In this document: positions 51,572-62,800 of the stretch, one piece after another | Layout: the number at the start of each line of letters is the position of its first letter | Numbering within the stretch: position 1 is the first letter of the stretch | Assembly (NCBI RefSeq): GCF_030816485.1 | Contig: NZ_JAUSYC010000001.1 | Location: 3,410,001-3,474,000, forward strand | Direction of reading: 5' to 3' | Source of the DNA: Arthrobacter sp. B1I2 | Lineage (GTDB): Bacteria > Actinomycetota > Actinomycetes > Actinomycetales > Micrococcaceae | Length of the DNA: 64,000 nt | Notes under the pieces: model-generated | What the model was told of the DNA's origin: nothing | Seen by the model: only the letters and a program-made list of their open reading frames with translations | The model's database searches: none | Translations under genes and position numbers: made by a program

Positions 51572-54091
51572 ATGGACCGCGGAACTCTGCGCATTTTCCT
51601 CGGCGCCGCCCCCGGCGTCGGCAAAACCTACGCCATGCTCGAGGAAGCGCACCGGATGGCTGCGGCGGGCGACGACCTCGTCATCGCCGTCGTGATGGAC
51701 CACGGGCGGGCCCAGACGGCGGCACTCACCCAAGGGCTTGAGCAGATCCCGCTGCGCAGCATTGAGTACCGCGGCACGCAGCTGCCGGAGATGGATGTCG
51801 ACGCCGTGCTGGCCCGGAAACCGCACACGGCCCTCGTGGACGAGTACGCCCACACGAACGCCCCGGGTAGTCGGCATCCCAAGCGCTGGGAAGACGTCGA
51901 CGAGCTCCTCGCCGCCGGGATCAACGTGCTGACCACTGTCAACGTCCAGCATCTCGCGTCACTCAACGACGTCGTCGCGTCCATCACCGGAGCGCGCCAG
52001 CAGGAAGTCATCCCCGACGCGATCGTGCGCAAAGCCGACCAGATCGAACTGGTGGACATTCCGCCCGAGGTCCTCCGGCAGCGACTGAGCTCCGGGCTCG
52101 TTTATGCGCCGGAAAAAATTGATGCGGCCCTCGCCAACTACTTCCGGCTCGGCAACCTCTCCGCGCTGCGCGAGATGGCGCTGATCTGGCTCGCCGACCG
52201 CGTTGAGGAAGGACTTGCCCAGTACCGGCAGCAGCACAAGATCGATGAAACCTGGCCCGCCCGGGAACGCGTCGTCGTCGCGCTCACCGGCGGCCCTGAA
52301 GGCGAGGCTCTGCTGCGGCGTGCTGCACGCATCCTCTCCCGGGTTAGTGGCGGCGACCTGCTCGCCGTCCATGTCCGGAGGCCGGACGGACTGGCCGAAG
52401 GCTCAGAGCAGTCCCTGGCCCTGCAGCGTAAGCTCGTCGAGGATCTTGGCGGAAGCTATCACCAGCTCGCCGGGGACGATGTCGCCGGCAGCCTGCTCGA
52501 CTTCGCCCGGAGCGTCAACGCCACCCAGATTGTGGTCGGCGTCTCCCGTCATACCCGCCTCCAGCAGCTCCTCGGGGCAGGAAGCGTGGGCGTGTCTGTG
52601 GTGCGGGACTCCGGCGAGATCGACGTGCACATGGTCACCCACCCTCTTGCCGGCCGGAGCCCCAAGTTCCGGCTCACACCGGTGCTCGGGCGCACCCGCA
52701 CCCTGATCGGGTACACCCTCGCGGTCATCGCCCCGGTCCTCATGACCGCGGCGCTGCTGCCTTTCCCGGGTCTGAACCTCACGACCCAAGCCCTTGCCCA
52801 CCTGTGCGCGGTCGTTGCCGTCGCATTTGTTGGTGGCCTGTGGCCGGCAGCCGTCGCCGCCGTTCTCGACTCCCTCCTTCTGAACTACTTCTTCACTCCG
52901 CCGGTGGGAACCCTGACCATCAGCGATCCCCAAAACGTCTTCGCCCTCCTCGTCTTCCTCGCCGTCGCCGTCGCCTTCTCCCTCGTCATCGGCGTCTCCA
53001 CCCGACGGTCCCAGGACGCCTCCACCGCCCGCGCTGAAGCCGGTACCCTCAGCGACCTGGCCCGCGGCTCTCTCGCACGCGACCAGGGTCCTGAGGAGTT
53101 CCTCGACCAGCTCCGGGAAGAGTTCCAACTGTCCGCCGTGAGCGTCCTCGCCGACGACGCCGGAACGTCGAGGGTCCTGGCACAGACCGGAACCGATGCC
53201 CCAGGGACCAACGACGAGGCCGACGGCTCCGACCGGTTGGGTGGCGGCCTCACGCTCGCATGGAAGGGCAAGCCGCTCAGCGGCGGGGAACGCCGGCTGC
53301 TCGCGGCCTTCGAAGCCCACCTCGCAGCACTGATCGAACGGCAGCAGCTCACCTTCAGCCTGCGCGAGACCGTTAAGCTCGGCGAGGCCAACCGGATCCG
53401 CACCTCCATCCTGCGCGCCGTCTCCCACGACCTGCGCACTCCGCTTGCCGGCATCCGTCTCGCCGTGACCGCACTCCGACGGCAGCGCAACAAAACCACG
53501 GCCGAAGAGCAGGCAGAAATGATCGACACCATCGACGACTACTCGTCCCGGCTCGAGAACCTCGTGGGCAACCTCCTGGACATGTCCCGCATCGACAGCG
53601 AAGCCCTCTCAATCCTCCATGAGCCCGTGACCTGGCTCGATGTCGTCTCCGAAGTTGTCCGGGAACTCCCACCGAACTCCGTGCGCGTCGATCTCGCCCC
53701 GAACCTCCCGGCGCTCGACGGCGACCGTGGACTCCTCGAAAGGGCACTGGCCAACATCGTCGAGAACGCCGTCAAGTACGCGCCGGGAAGCGATATCGTC
53801 ATCGTCGCAACCACCGGCGGCCTCCTCGCCCCCGGCGCCAGCGACCGGCCCGTGAGCGAGCTGCGCGTCATCGACCACGGCACCGGCGTGCCCGCCGAGC
53901 GTGTCCTGGCCATGTTCCAGCCCTTTCAGCGTCTCGGAGACGAAAGCAACAGGGCCGGGATCGGGCTCGGCCTGGCCGTTGCGAAGGGCTTCCTCGAAGC
54001 CATGGGCGGCGAACTAACCGCCGAGCAGACACCCGGCGGCGGGCTCACAATGGTCCTGCGCGTGCCACTGTACGTTGGACCCCAGGACTAA
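51572..54091 (+). CDS. kdpD: Osmosensitive K+ sensor histidine kinase
   Basis: Predicted 839-aa membrane kinase that senses low K+ or osmotic stress and phosphorylates KdpE. Domain order: KdpD nucleotide-binding domain (LRIFLGAAPGVGKTYAMLEEAHR, Walker A near residue 15), universal-stress-like domain (ERVVVALTGGPEGEALLRRAARI, about 230-370), DUF4118 with four helices (about 390-490, starting TLIGYTLAVIAPVLMTA), GAF-like linker, HisKA with VSHDLRTPLAGIR (His 619) and HATPase (NIVENAVKYAPG, DHGTGVP, GIGLGLAVAKG). Length and domain set are normal. It lies 36 nt after kdpC and 29 nt before kdpE. Confidence 0.96.
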   Translation: MDRGTLRIFLGAAPGVGKTYAMLEEAHRMAAAGDDLVIAVVMDHGRAQTAALTQGLEQIPLRSIEYRGTQLPEMDVDAVLARKPHTALVDEYAHTNAPGSRHPKRWEDVDELLAAGINVLTTVNVQHLASLNDVVASITGARQQEVIPDAIVRKADQIELVDIPPEVLRQRLSSGLVYAPEKIDAALANYFRLGNLSALREMALIWLADRVEEGLAQYRQQHKIDETWPARERVVVALTGGPEGEALLRRAARILSRVSGGDLLAVHVRRPDGLAEGSEQSLALQRKLVEDLGGSYHQLAGDDVAGSLLDFARSVNATQIVVGVSRHTRLQQLLGAGSVGVSVVRDSGEIDVHMVTHPLAGRSPKFRLTPVLGRTRTLIGYTLAVIAPVLMTAALLPFPGLNLTTQALAHLCAVVAVAFVGGLWPAAVAAVLDSLLLNYFFTPPVGTLTISDPQNVFALLVFLAVAVAFSLVIGVSTRRSQDASTARAEAGTLSDLARGSLARDQGPEEFLDQLREEFQLSAVSVLADDAGTSRVLAQTGTDAPGTNDEADGSDRLGGGLTLAWKGKPLSGGERRLLAAFEAHLAALIERQQLTFSLRETVKLGEANRIRTSILRAVSHDLRTPLAGIRLAVTALRRQRNKTTAEEQAEMIDTIDDYSSRLENLVGNLLDMSRIDSEALSILHEPVTWLDVVSEVVRELPPNSVRVDLAPNLPALDGDRGLLERALANIVENAVKYAPGSDIVIVATTGGLLAPGASDRPVSELRVIDHGTGVPAERVLAMFQPFQRLGDESNRAGIGLGLAVAKGFLEAMGGELTAEQTPGGGLTMVLRVPLYVGPQD

Positions 54092-54120
54092 CCCTGCAAG
54101 GGCAGGACAAGAAAGGGACG

Positions 54121-54822
54121 ATGAAGCGCATCCTCGTGGTCGACGACGAGCCACAACTCCTGCGTGCAATGCAGATCAACCTCCGCGCCGAAGGCTACGC
54201 CGTCTCCGTCGCATCCAACGGCACCGAAGCCTTGCGCCTGGCCGCGTCCAACCCGCCGGACGTCATCGTCCTCGACCTTGGACTGCCAGACATGGACGGC
54301 GCCGACGTCATCCGGGGCATCCGGGGCTGGTCTGAACTGCCGATCGTCGTTCTCTCGGCTCGACAGGGATCAACGGACAAGGTCGAGGCTCTTGACGCCG
54401 GCGCTGATGACTACGTGACCAAGCCCTTTGGCCTCGACGAACTCCTCGCCCGGCTCCGCGCCGTCGAACGACGCTCCGCCCACTCCTCGCCAGGCGGGGT
54501 GATCGAAACAGGCAACCTCCTCATCGACCTCGGCGCGGCCACCGTCACCCGCGCTGGCGAACGCGTCCACCTCACCCCACGCGAATGGGACGTCCTGCAA
54601 CTGCTTGTCGCCAACCGCGGCAAACTCATCACCCAGCGCCAACTCCTTCAGACAGTATGGGGACCGGCCTACAAGGAAGAAACGCAATACCTGCGCGTCT
54701 ACATGGCCCAACTGCGCCGCAAACTCGAAACCGACCCCGCACACCCCAAACACCTCATCACAGCAGCCGGACAGGGATACAGGTTCGAAGAATCACCCGA
54801 GTTGAACCCGCATCGAAGCTGA
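54121..54822 (+). CDS. kdpE: OmpR-family response regulator of the kdp operon
   Basis: Predicted 233 aa. Receiver domain residues 1-115 with DDE pocket (LVVDDEPQLL), phospho-acceptor Asp 52 in VIVLDLGLPDMDG, Thr/Ser switch VVLSARQG and Lys in YVTKPFG. The DNA-binding winged helix is at about 130-225 (VHLTPREWDVLQLLVANRGKLITQRQLLQTVWG, YLRVYMAQLRRKLE). AAAGGG precedes the ATG. It should activate the kdp promoter through the TAAGGAT direct repeats. Being in the same transcript as kdpFABC makes an autoregulatory loop. Confidence 0.96.
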   Translation: MKRILVVDDEPQLLRAMQINLRAEGYAVSVASNGTEALRLAASNPPDVIVLDLGLPDMDGADVIRGIRGWSELPIVVLSARQGSTDKVEALDAGADDYVTKPFGLDELLARLRAVERRSAHSSPGGVIETGNLLIDLGAATVTRAGERVHLTPREWDVLQLLVANRGKLITQRQLLQTVWGPAYKEETQYLRVYMAQLRRKLETDPAHPKHLITAAGQGYRFEESPELNPHRS

Positions 54823-55472
54823 CCACGTCCGCGCACGAATGCTACGAGACGACCTAACCCACCGGCAGCGGTACGACACAGATCGCTAACAAAACACCGC
54901 CATTTATCCCTGCGAGTCACACGGAGCGGTTCCAGAGAACGATGGCGTCTCAACAACCTGTCTCACTTGGGACTATCTCAACTAAAGGGAAAGTGACCTT
55001 TGATGCCCCGGCACACCCTGATACATCGCCCTGCACGACCTGGTTAGGAACAACGAAACGGCCGGCCTGCTCGCGATGCCGCACAGGTAGACCACCTTGC
55101 AACCCATCTATGGGATGTTCCAGAATGTTAGAACTGGAACACATCTGTTAAGCCTGTTCTTCATTTGGTCCATATCAGGTCGTCGAGTATCAGAGCGGAC
55201 CAATCGGCGGAACAGCCCGGCGAAGTGCCAGGTTAGAGGGCGGCAGCACCGGGAGTAACTGCCCGCCGTCCAAACACTCAAGGTGCCAGTTATCGGTCCG
55301 CTCCTGCCCGTTGGTCATGGAGCGCTCCTCCCCCGCGCTCTTGAGGAGCCGGCTTCGCTGTTGTCCTTCTGCCGGCTGTTAGGCGGCTTGCCTGCGCTGT
55401 CAGGACACCAGGCACCGCCAGCAACCCCTAAAATCGCTACGTCAGTCTTCCGCCCGGCGATCAAACAAAGCA
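54823..55472. other. Intergenic, non-coding with inverted repeat
   Basis: About 650 nt without a supported gene. It contains the second 27-bp site and an inverted repeat GTTCCAG-N10-CTGGAAC at 55117-55140, whose role is unknown. Confidence 0.45.
54897..54923 (+). repeat. 27-bp site, right of kdp
   Basis: CCGCCATTTATC, then CCTGCG, then AGTCACACG; arms identical to the site at 46311-46337 and in direct orientation, 8586 bp apart. Located 75 nt after the kdpE stop. Confidence 0.7.
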
Positions 55473-55742
55473 GACGTAAGTGTGGACACTGTCCACACCC
55501 TCTTTGGCAGGACAAACCTCGGGCCGCGCCTCTCGCGGGCACGCCCTAAGACCGCCTCCCAGGGGCGCCCATTAGCGAGATCGCCGAAGTCATGTCGTCC
55601 CCGCTTCCCTGACACCTGAACAGGTGTAGGCCACCCCCGGCCAACCCGAAAGAACCGGAACGAGGAACCATATAAGCCACTTCAGCAGGCGGAAGGCCCA
55701 CCAGCCAGGGACTTGAACCCGCCACCCCACACACCTGAACAG
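55473..55742 (+). repeat. Dispersed repeat, copy B
   Basis: Direct repeat of 23058-23320. It contains ACACCTG-AA-CAGGTGT (55612-55627), a perfect palindrome, whose half ACACCTGAACAG recurs at its right end as in copy A. GGACTTGAACCC near 55710 resembles (reversed) a tRNA T-arm, but no cloverleaf can be folded. It lies about 110 nt beyond the 3' end of tRNA-Leu. Confidence 0.6.
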
Positions 55743-55822
55743 GCTCCGCGGCGGCCAGGCCACAGCCCGCGCATCTAGCGTCAGAGGGACGCCACCACAA
55801 GCTTTGTACACACGTTAAAGCA

Positions 55823-55843
55823 AAAACCCCTCTGACGAGGGGA
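55823..55843 (-). terminator. Terminator of tRNA-Leu
   Basis: On the minus strand, CCCCTC-GTCA-GAGGGG is followed by TTTTT, 9 nt after the tRNA 3' end. A textbook rho-independent terminator. Confidence 0.9.
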
Positions 55844-55851
55844 TATGCTGT

Positions 55852-55932
55852 GCCCGAGGTGGGACTCGAACCCACACACCTTTCGATACCGCATTTTGAG
55901 TGCGGCGCGTCTGCCAATTCCGCCACTCGGGC
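55852..55932 (-). tRNA. tRNA-Leu (anticodon CAA)
   Basis: Minus-strand cloverleaf: acceptor GCCCGAG pairs with CTCGGGC and ends with discriminator A; anticodon arm CCGCA-CTCAAAA-TGCGG gives anticodon CAA (reads UUG); long variable arm as in class II tRNAs; T-arm GTGGG-TTCGAGT-CCCAC. CCA is not encoded. A terminator follows at once. Integrative elements often use tRNA-Leu 3' ends, but no integrase is seen here. Confidence 0.95.
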
Positions 55933-56132
55933 GCGGATTACGTGGAGGAAAGTACGCCCACAGCTGACTGTGAGCAACGCGATCGCTTCACGTACGCGGA
56001 ATCACTCTACATGCAGATAGGCTGAATTCCAGAATCGCGCCGCCGTCGCCGCAAACAAACCCTGCAAGCCAAGTACAGCCGCGGTGGCACCTAAGATAGT
56101 GATGTCCCGCCGTACCTTTTCAAGGAGATCCC

Positions 56133-56738
56133 GTGACTGAACAGACGGATTCCAAGCCCACGTCCCAGCCGGCGCGCCGCGTCATTGTGGCTGAGGATGA
56201 AACCCTCATCCGCCTCGATATCATCGAGATCCTGCGCGGCGAAGGATATGACGTCGTGGGTGAGGCGGACAACGGTGAGAAAGCCGTCCAGCTCGCCGAG
56301 GAACTCAAGCCCGACCTGGTCCTCATGGACGTCAAGATGCCTGTCATGGACGGCATCTCCGCCGCCGAGAAGATCGTCAAGGCCCGCATTGCTCCCGTGG
56401 TGCTGCTGACCGCCTTCAGCCAGAAGGAACTGGTGGAGCGTGCCCGCGACGCCGGCGCCATGGCGTACGTGGTGAAGCCGTTCACCCCGGCGGACCTCAT
56501 CCCCGCCCTGGAGATCGCCCTCTCCCGCCACGAGGAAATCAAGGCCCTCGAGGGCGAGGTTTCCGACCTGCAGGAGCAGTTCGCCACCCGCAAGCTCGTG
56601 GAACGCGCCAAGAGCCTCCTGACCACCAAGATGGGCCTCACCGAACCGGAAGCCTTCCGCTGGATCCAGAAGACCTCCATGGACCGCCGCCTCAGCATGC
56701 GCGAGGTTGCCGAGACCATCATCAACCAGGTCAACTAA
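56133..56738 (+). CDS. pdtaR: ANTAR-domain response regulator (PdtaR-like)
   Basis: Predicted 201 aa. Receiver domain about residues 15-130 (VIVAEDETLIRLDI, phospho-Asp 66 in LVLMDVKMPVMDG, LTAFSQ, YVVKPF) and a C-terminal ANTAR RNA-binding domain (about 140-195: ALEGEVSDLQEQFATRKLVERAK, GLTEPEAFRWIQKTSMDRRLSMREVAETII). ANTAR proteins bind tandem hairpins in nascent RNA and prevent termination; the partner kinase PdtaS is usually elsewhere. GTG start with AAGGAG 5 nt upstream. Convergent with pyk, with a shared terminator. Confidence 0.93.
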   Translation: MTEQTDSKPTSQPARRVIVAEDETLIRLDIIEILRGEGYDVVGEADNGEKAVQLAEELKPDLVLMDVKMPVMDGISAAEKIVKARIAPVVLLTAFSQKELVERARDAGAMAYVVKPFTPADLIPALEIALSRHEEIKALEGEVSDLQEQFATRKLVERAKSLLTTKMGLTEPEAFRWIQKTSMDRRLSMREVAETIINQVN

Positions 56739-56774
56739 GTCCCAGCACAACAAACAAAAGCGAAACAAACAAAA

Positions 56775-56813
56775 GGGAGGATCCCCACCAACCGGTGGGG
56801 ATCCTCCCTTTTT
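56775..56813. terminator. Bidirectional terminator between pdtaR and pyk
   Basis: GGGAGGATCCCCACC and GGTGGGGATCCTCCC form a perfect 15-bp stem with loop AACC, flanked by AAAA on the left and TTTTT on the right. It serves both converging genes. Confidence 0.95.
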
Positions 56814-56826
56814 CAGCCTTAAAGGA

Positions 56827-58317
56827 CTAGGCCTTCTTCTTCCGTTCCGGCCAGGGGCCGAGCTTTTCCTTGTTGCTGCTGACTTCACCCGCATAAGTGG
56901 AGTCGGCGAGGTCACCCACCTTGTGCACCTTCAGGGAGTTGGTGGAACCGGCCTTTCCGGGAGGGGACCCGGCGGCGATGACCACCAGGTCACCGTCCTG
57001 GACCAGGCCCATCTCCATGAGGCTGCGGTCAACCTGGGCGGTCATGGCATCGGTGTGGTCCACCATCTGGACGAGCACCGGCTGGATGCCCCACGTCAGC
57101 GCCAGCTGGTTCCAGACCTGCTCCACCGGAGTGAACGCGAAGACGGGCTTGATGGGACGCAGGCGGGACAGGCGGCGTGCGGAGTCGCCGGACTGGGTGA
57201 AAGCACAGATGTACTTGGCGTCCAGCTGGTCGGCGATTTCGACGGCGGCACGGGTGATGGCGCCACCGCGGGTCTTGGGCTTGGTCCCCAGCGGGGGGAC
57301 GCGCTCCAGGCCGTGGACCTCGGTGGACTCGATGATCCGGGCCATAACCTTGACGGTCTCGATCGGGTACTTGCCCACGCTGGTCTCGCCGGAGAGCATC
57401 ACGGCGTCCGCACCGTCAAGGACGGCGTTGGCGCAGTCGGAAGCCTCTGCACGTGTGGGGCGTGGGTTGTCGATCATGGATTCCAGGACCTGGGTTGCCA
57501 CGATGACCGGCTTGGCCCAGCGGCGGGCCAGTTCGATGGCGCGCTTCTGCACGATCGGCACTTCCTCCAGCGGAAGCTCCACACCCAGGTCGCCACGGGC
57601 CACCATGATGGCGTCGAACGCGTCGATGATCTCGGGCAGCTGCTCCACGGCCTGCGGCTTTTCGATCTTGGCGATGACCGGCACACGGCGGCCTTCCTCA
57701 TCCATGATCTCGTGCACGCGGCTGATGTCGGAGGCGTCACGCACGAAGGACAATGCCACCAGGTCAACGCCGCGGCGCATGGCCCAGCGGAGGTCGTCCT
57801 CGTCCTTTTCGCTCAGCGCGGGGACGTTCACGGCCACGCCGGGAAGGTTGATGCCCTTGTTGTTGGACACCATGCCGCCGACGGTCACCTCGGCGACTAC
57901 CTTGACGTCGTCGACCTCAATGGCGCGAAGTGCCACCTTGCCGTCGTCGATCAGCAGCGCGTCGCCCACCTTGACGTCGTCGGTGAGGCTCTTCAGGGTG
58001 GTGGAGCAGATCTCCTGGGTGCCGGGAACATCCTCGGTGGTGATGGTGAAAATGTCACCCACGGCGAGGGCGTGCGGGCCATCCACGAAGCGGCCCAGGC
58101 GGATTTTGGGGCCCTGCAGGTCAGCCATGATGGCGACGGCCTTGCCAAGATCGGCGGCGGCCTTGCGGACGTTCTCGTACGTGTTGTCATGCACGGTGTA
58201 GTCGCCGTGGCTCATGTTCATGCGGGCGACGTCAACGCCGGCCTCCAGCACCGCGAGGGTGTTTTCGTAGCTGGCGATTGCCGGCCCAAATGTAGCCACA
58301 ATTTTTGCGCGTCTCAT
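56827..58317 (-). CDS. pyk: Pyruvate kinase
   Basis: Predicted 496-aa glycolytic enzyme: phosphoenolpyruvate + ADP to pyruvate + ATP. N-terminal MRRAKIVATFGPAIAS, VDVARMNMSHGDY, LQGPKIRLGRF, the catalytic lysine segment VIAKIEKPQAVE (about residue 215), metal-binding MVARGDLGVELPLEEVP (about 240), QVLESMIDNPRPTRAEASD and MLSGETSVGKYP. The C-terminal effector domain is complete. Relatives write TLGPA where this has TFGPA, a conservative change. Confidence 0.97.
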   Translation of the reverse strand: MRRAKIVATFGPAIASYENTLAVLEAGVDVARMNMSHGDYTVHDNTYENVRKAAADLGKAVAIMADLQGPKIRLGRFVDGPHALAVGDIFTITTEDVPGTQEICSTTLKSLTDDVKVGDALLIDDGKVALRAIEVDDVKVVAEVTVGGMVSNNKGINLPGVAVNVPALSEKDEDDLRWAMRRGVDLVALSFVRDASDISRVHEIMDEEGRRVPVIAKIEKPQAVEQLPEIIDAFDAIMVARGDLGVELPLEEVPIVQKRAIELARRWAKPVIVATQVLESMIDNPRPTRAEASDCANAVLDGADAVMLSGETSVGKYPIETVKVMARIIESTEVHGLERVPPLGTKPKTRGGAITRAAVEIADQLDAKYICAFTQSGDSARRLSRLRPIKPVFAFTPVEQVWNQLALTWGIQPVLVQMVDHTDAMTAQVDRSLMEMGLVQDGDLVVIAAGSPPGKAGSTNSLKVHKVGDLADSTYAGEVSSNKEKLGPWPERKKKA

Positions 58318-58394
58318 ATACCTACCCTATTGGTCTCTTGCATTGGTTAAGTTGTCTGCGAGGTGAACCCTCGGTGCATCCCCCGGGGCTGCGG

Positions 58395-59844
<1,450 letters not shown>

Positions 59845-59852
<8 letters not shown>

Positions 59853-62800
59853 CGGTCACCTCCAGGATTCGAGACCATACTTCTTCGCCGTCCGGGTCAA
59901 GGCCCTCTTCGATGGCGTCGAGACGGGTTTGCAGCACGGCCGCGTAGTCGCGCGGCAGTACCTTGGTGATGCGGGCGGCGGTGTCATCGAAGTTCTCGAG
60001 GAGGCGCGCCGCCAGCTGGGAGTCAGTTTCTTCCACGTGCTTGACCAGCAGGCCGTGCACGATGTCGCGGTCCTCGGCGTCCAGCTCGCGGAGCTGGAGT
60101 TCGCCGGACTGCAGGGCGTCCTTGTTGACCTTGGCAGTGTCAAGGTCCAGGACGTAGGCGGTGCCGCCGGACATGCCGGCGCCGAAGTTCCGGCCGGTCC
60201 GGCCGATGATCAGCGTCTGGCCACCGGTCATGTACTCGCAGCCATGATCGCCGATGCCTTCGACGACGGCGGTGGCACCCGAGTTGCGGACCAGGAAGCG
60301 TTCGCCCACCTGGCCGCGCAGGAACATCTCACCGCTGGTGGCGCCGTAGCCGATCACGTTGCCGGCGATGACGTTCGTTTCGGCCTTGAACACGTTGGTC
60401 CGGTCCGGCCGGACGATGATGCGGCCGCCGGAGAGGCCCTTGCCCACATAGTCGTTCGAATCGCCGAACAGCCGCAGGGTGATGCCTGCGGGCAGGAAGG
60501 CGCCCAGGGACTGGCCGGCGGTGCCGTTCAGCGTGATGTCGATCGTATCCGTGGCCAGTACATCGGTGCCAAAGGTCTTGGTCACGACGTGCCCCAGCAT
60601 GGTGCCCACCGAACGGTCGGTGTTGATGACGTCGACGGTGATCTTCACCGGGCTGCGGTCGGTCAGGGCCTCGGTGGCCATGGTGATCAGGCGCTGGTCG
60701 AAGTGCTTGTCCAGCTCGTGGTTCTGGCCGGTCATGTTGCGCAGCGGCGCGTCGTCGTCGAACTCCAGGCCGTGCAGGATGGGGTCCAGGTCCAGGCCGT
60801 CGGCTTTCCAGTGGTTGACCGCTTCGCGGGCGTCCAGGACCTCGGCATGGCCGATGGCCTCTTCGAGGCTGCGGAAGCCAAGCTCCGCCAGGATCTCGCG
60901 GACTTCCTCGGCCAGGAACTCGAAGAAGTTGACCACGAACTCCGGCTTGCCGCTGAAGCGCGCCCGCAATTCGGGGTTCTGCGTGGCAACGCCCACCGGG
61001 CAGGTGTCCAGGTGGCAGACGCGCATCATGATGCAGCCTTCCACCACCAGCGGAGCGGTGGCGAAGCCAAACTCCTCGCCGCCCAGCAGTGCGGCGATAA
61101 CAACGTCGCGGCCGGTCTTGAGCTGGCCGTCCACCTGCACCACAACGCGGTCGCGCAGGCCGTTGAGCATCAGCGTCTGCTGGGTCTCGGCCAGGCCGAG
61201 CTCCCACGGGACACCGGCGTGCTTGAGCGAGTTCAGCGGCGACGCGCCGGTCCCGCCGTCGTGGCCGGAAACGAGCACGACGTCGGCCTTGGCCTTGGTC
61301 ACGCCGGACGCCACGGTGCCGATCCCCACTTCGGAGACGAGCTTGACGTGCACCCTGGCCGAAGGGTTGGCGCGCTTGGCATCGTAGATGAGCTGCGCGA
61401 GGTCCTCGATGGAGTAGATGTCGTGGTGCGGGGGCGGGGAGATCAGTCCGACGCCGGGCGTCGAGTGGCGGGTACGGGCCACCCACGGGTAGACCTTCTG
61501 CGCCATCAGCTGGCCGCCTTCGCCGGGCTTGGCGCCCTGGGCCATCTTGATCTGGATGTCATCGGCGTTGGTCAGGTAAAGGCTGGTCACGCCGAAACGG
61601 CCGGACGCGATCTGCTTGACCGCAGAGCGGCGCTTGGGGTCAAGCAGGCGCTCCACGTCTTCGCCGCCTTCACCGGTGTTGGACTTGCCGCCCAGCTGGT
61701 TCATGGCGATGGCCAGCGTCTCGTGCGCCTCCTGGGAGATGGAGCCGTAGCTCATGGCTCCCGTGGAGAACCGCTTGACGATGCTGGAGACCGGCTCCAC
61801 TTCCTCAAGGGGAACCGGCGGCCGCTCGTTCTTGAACTTGAGCAGGCCGCGGAGCGTCATCAGGTTGGTGGACTGGTCGTCCACACCCTTGGTGTAGGCC
61901 TTGAAGATGTCGTAGCGGCGCTCACGCGTGGCATGCTGCAGCCGGAAGACGGTCTCCGGATTGAACAGGTGCGGCTCGCCGTCGCGGCGCCACTGGTACT
62001 CGCCGCCGCCCAGCAGGGGGCGGTGCGGCTGCTCGATGCCGCCGTCCGGGTACGCCATCTGGTGGCGCGCCGAAACCTCAGCCGCGATGACGTCCAGGCC
62101 CACGCCGCCCAGCTGGGAGTGCGTGCCGGCGAAGAATTCGTCAACCAGTTCCTGGCCCAGGCCAAGCGCCTCGAAGGTCTGGGCGCCCGTGTAGGAGGCC
62201 ACCGTGGAGATGCCCATCTTCGACATGATCTTCAGGACGCCCTTGCCCAGGCCCTTGATCAGGTTGTAGACGCCGTCCTGCGGGGTGACGCCGGTGACGT
62301 CGCCGGCAGCGATGAGCTGCTCCACGGATTCCATGGCGAGGTAGGGGTTGACCGCGGACGCGCCGTAGCCAATGAGGACGGCGACGTGGTGCGTCTCGCG
62401 GACGTCCCCGGCCTCGACCACCAAGGCGGTCTTGGTGCGGTTGGCGCTGCGCAGCAGGTGGTGGTGCACGGCGCTGACCAGCAGCAGGGACGGGATGGGC
62501 GCCCACTGGGCATTGGAGTCGCGGTCAGACAGCACGACGTACTGCACGCCGCGGTTGATGGCGCCGGACACCTGCTCGCAGATTTCCGTGAGCCTGGCGC
62601 GGAGCGCGTTCTCGCCGCCTTCAGGGCGGTACAGCCCGCGGACCTTCATTGCGACGCGGAAGCCATCGGCGTCCTCGATGTTGGCGATCTTGGCGAGCTG
62701 GTCGTTGTTGATCACGGGGAACGGCAGCTGGACCTGGGGCTGGCGGACCTGCTTGGTGTCCAGCAGGTTGCCGTTGGGTCCGATGGCGCAGGTCAGCGAC

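Noticed and set aside
23058..55742. Integrated island with att sites at the two 265-bp repeats
   Set aside because: The repeats do not include the tRNA-Leu 3' end, are too diverged for att sites of one element, and no integrase gene lies between; kept only as a repeat observation.
55680..55742. Second tRNA suggested by GGACTTGAACCC
   Set aside because: Only a T-arm-like piece is present; acceptor and anticodon arms cannot be formed.
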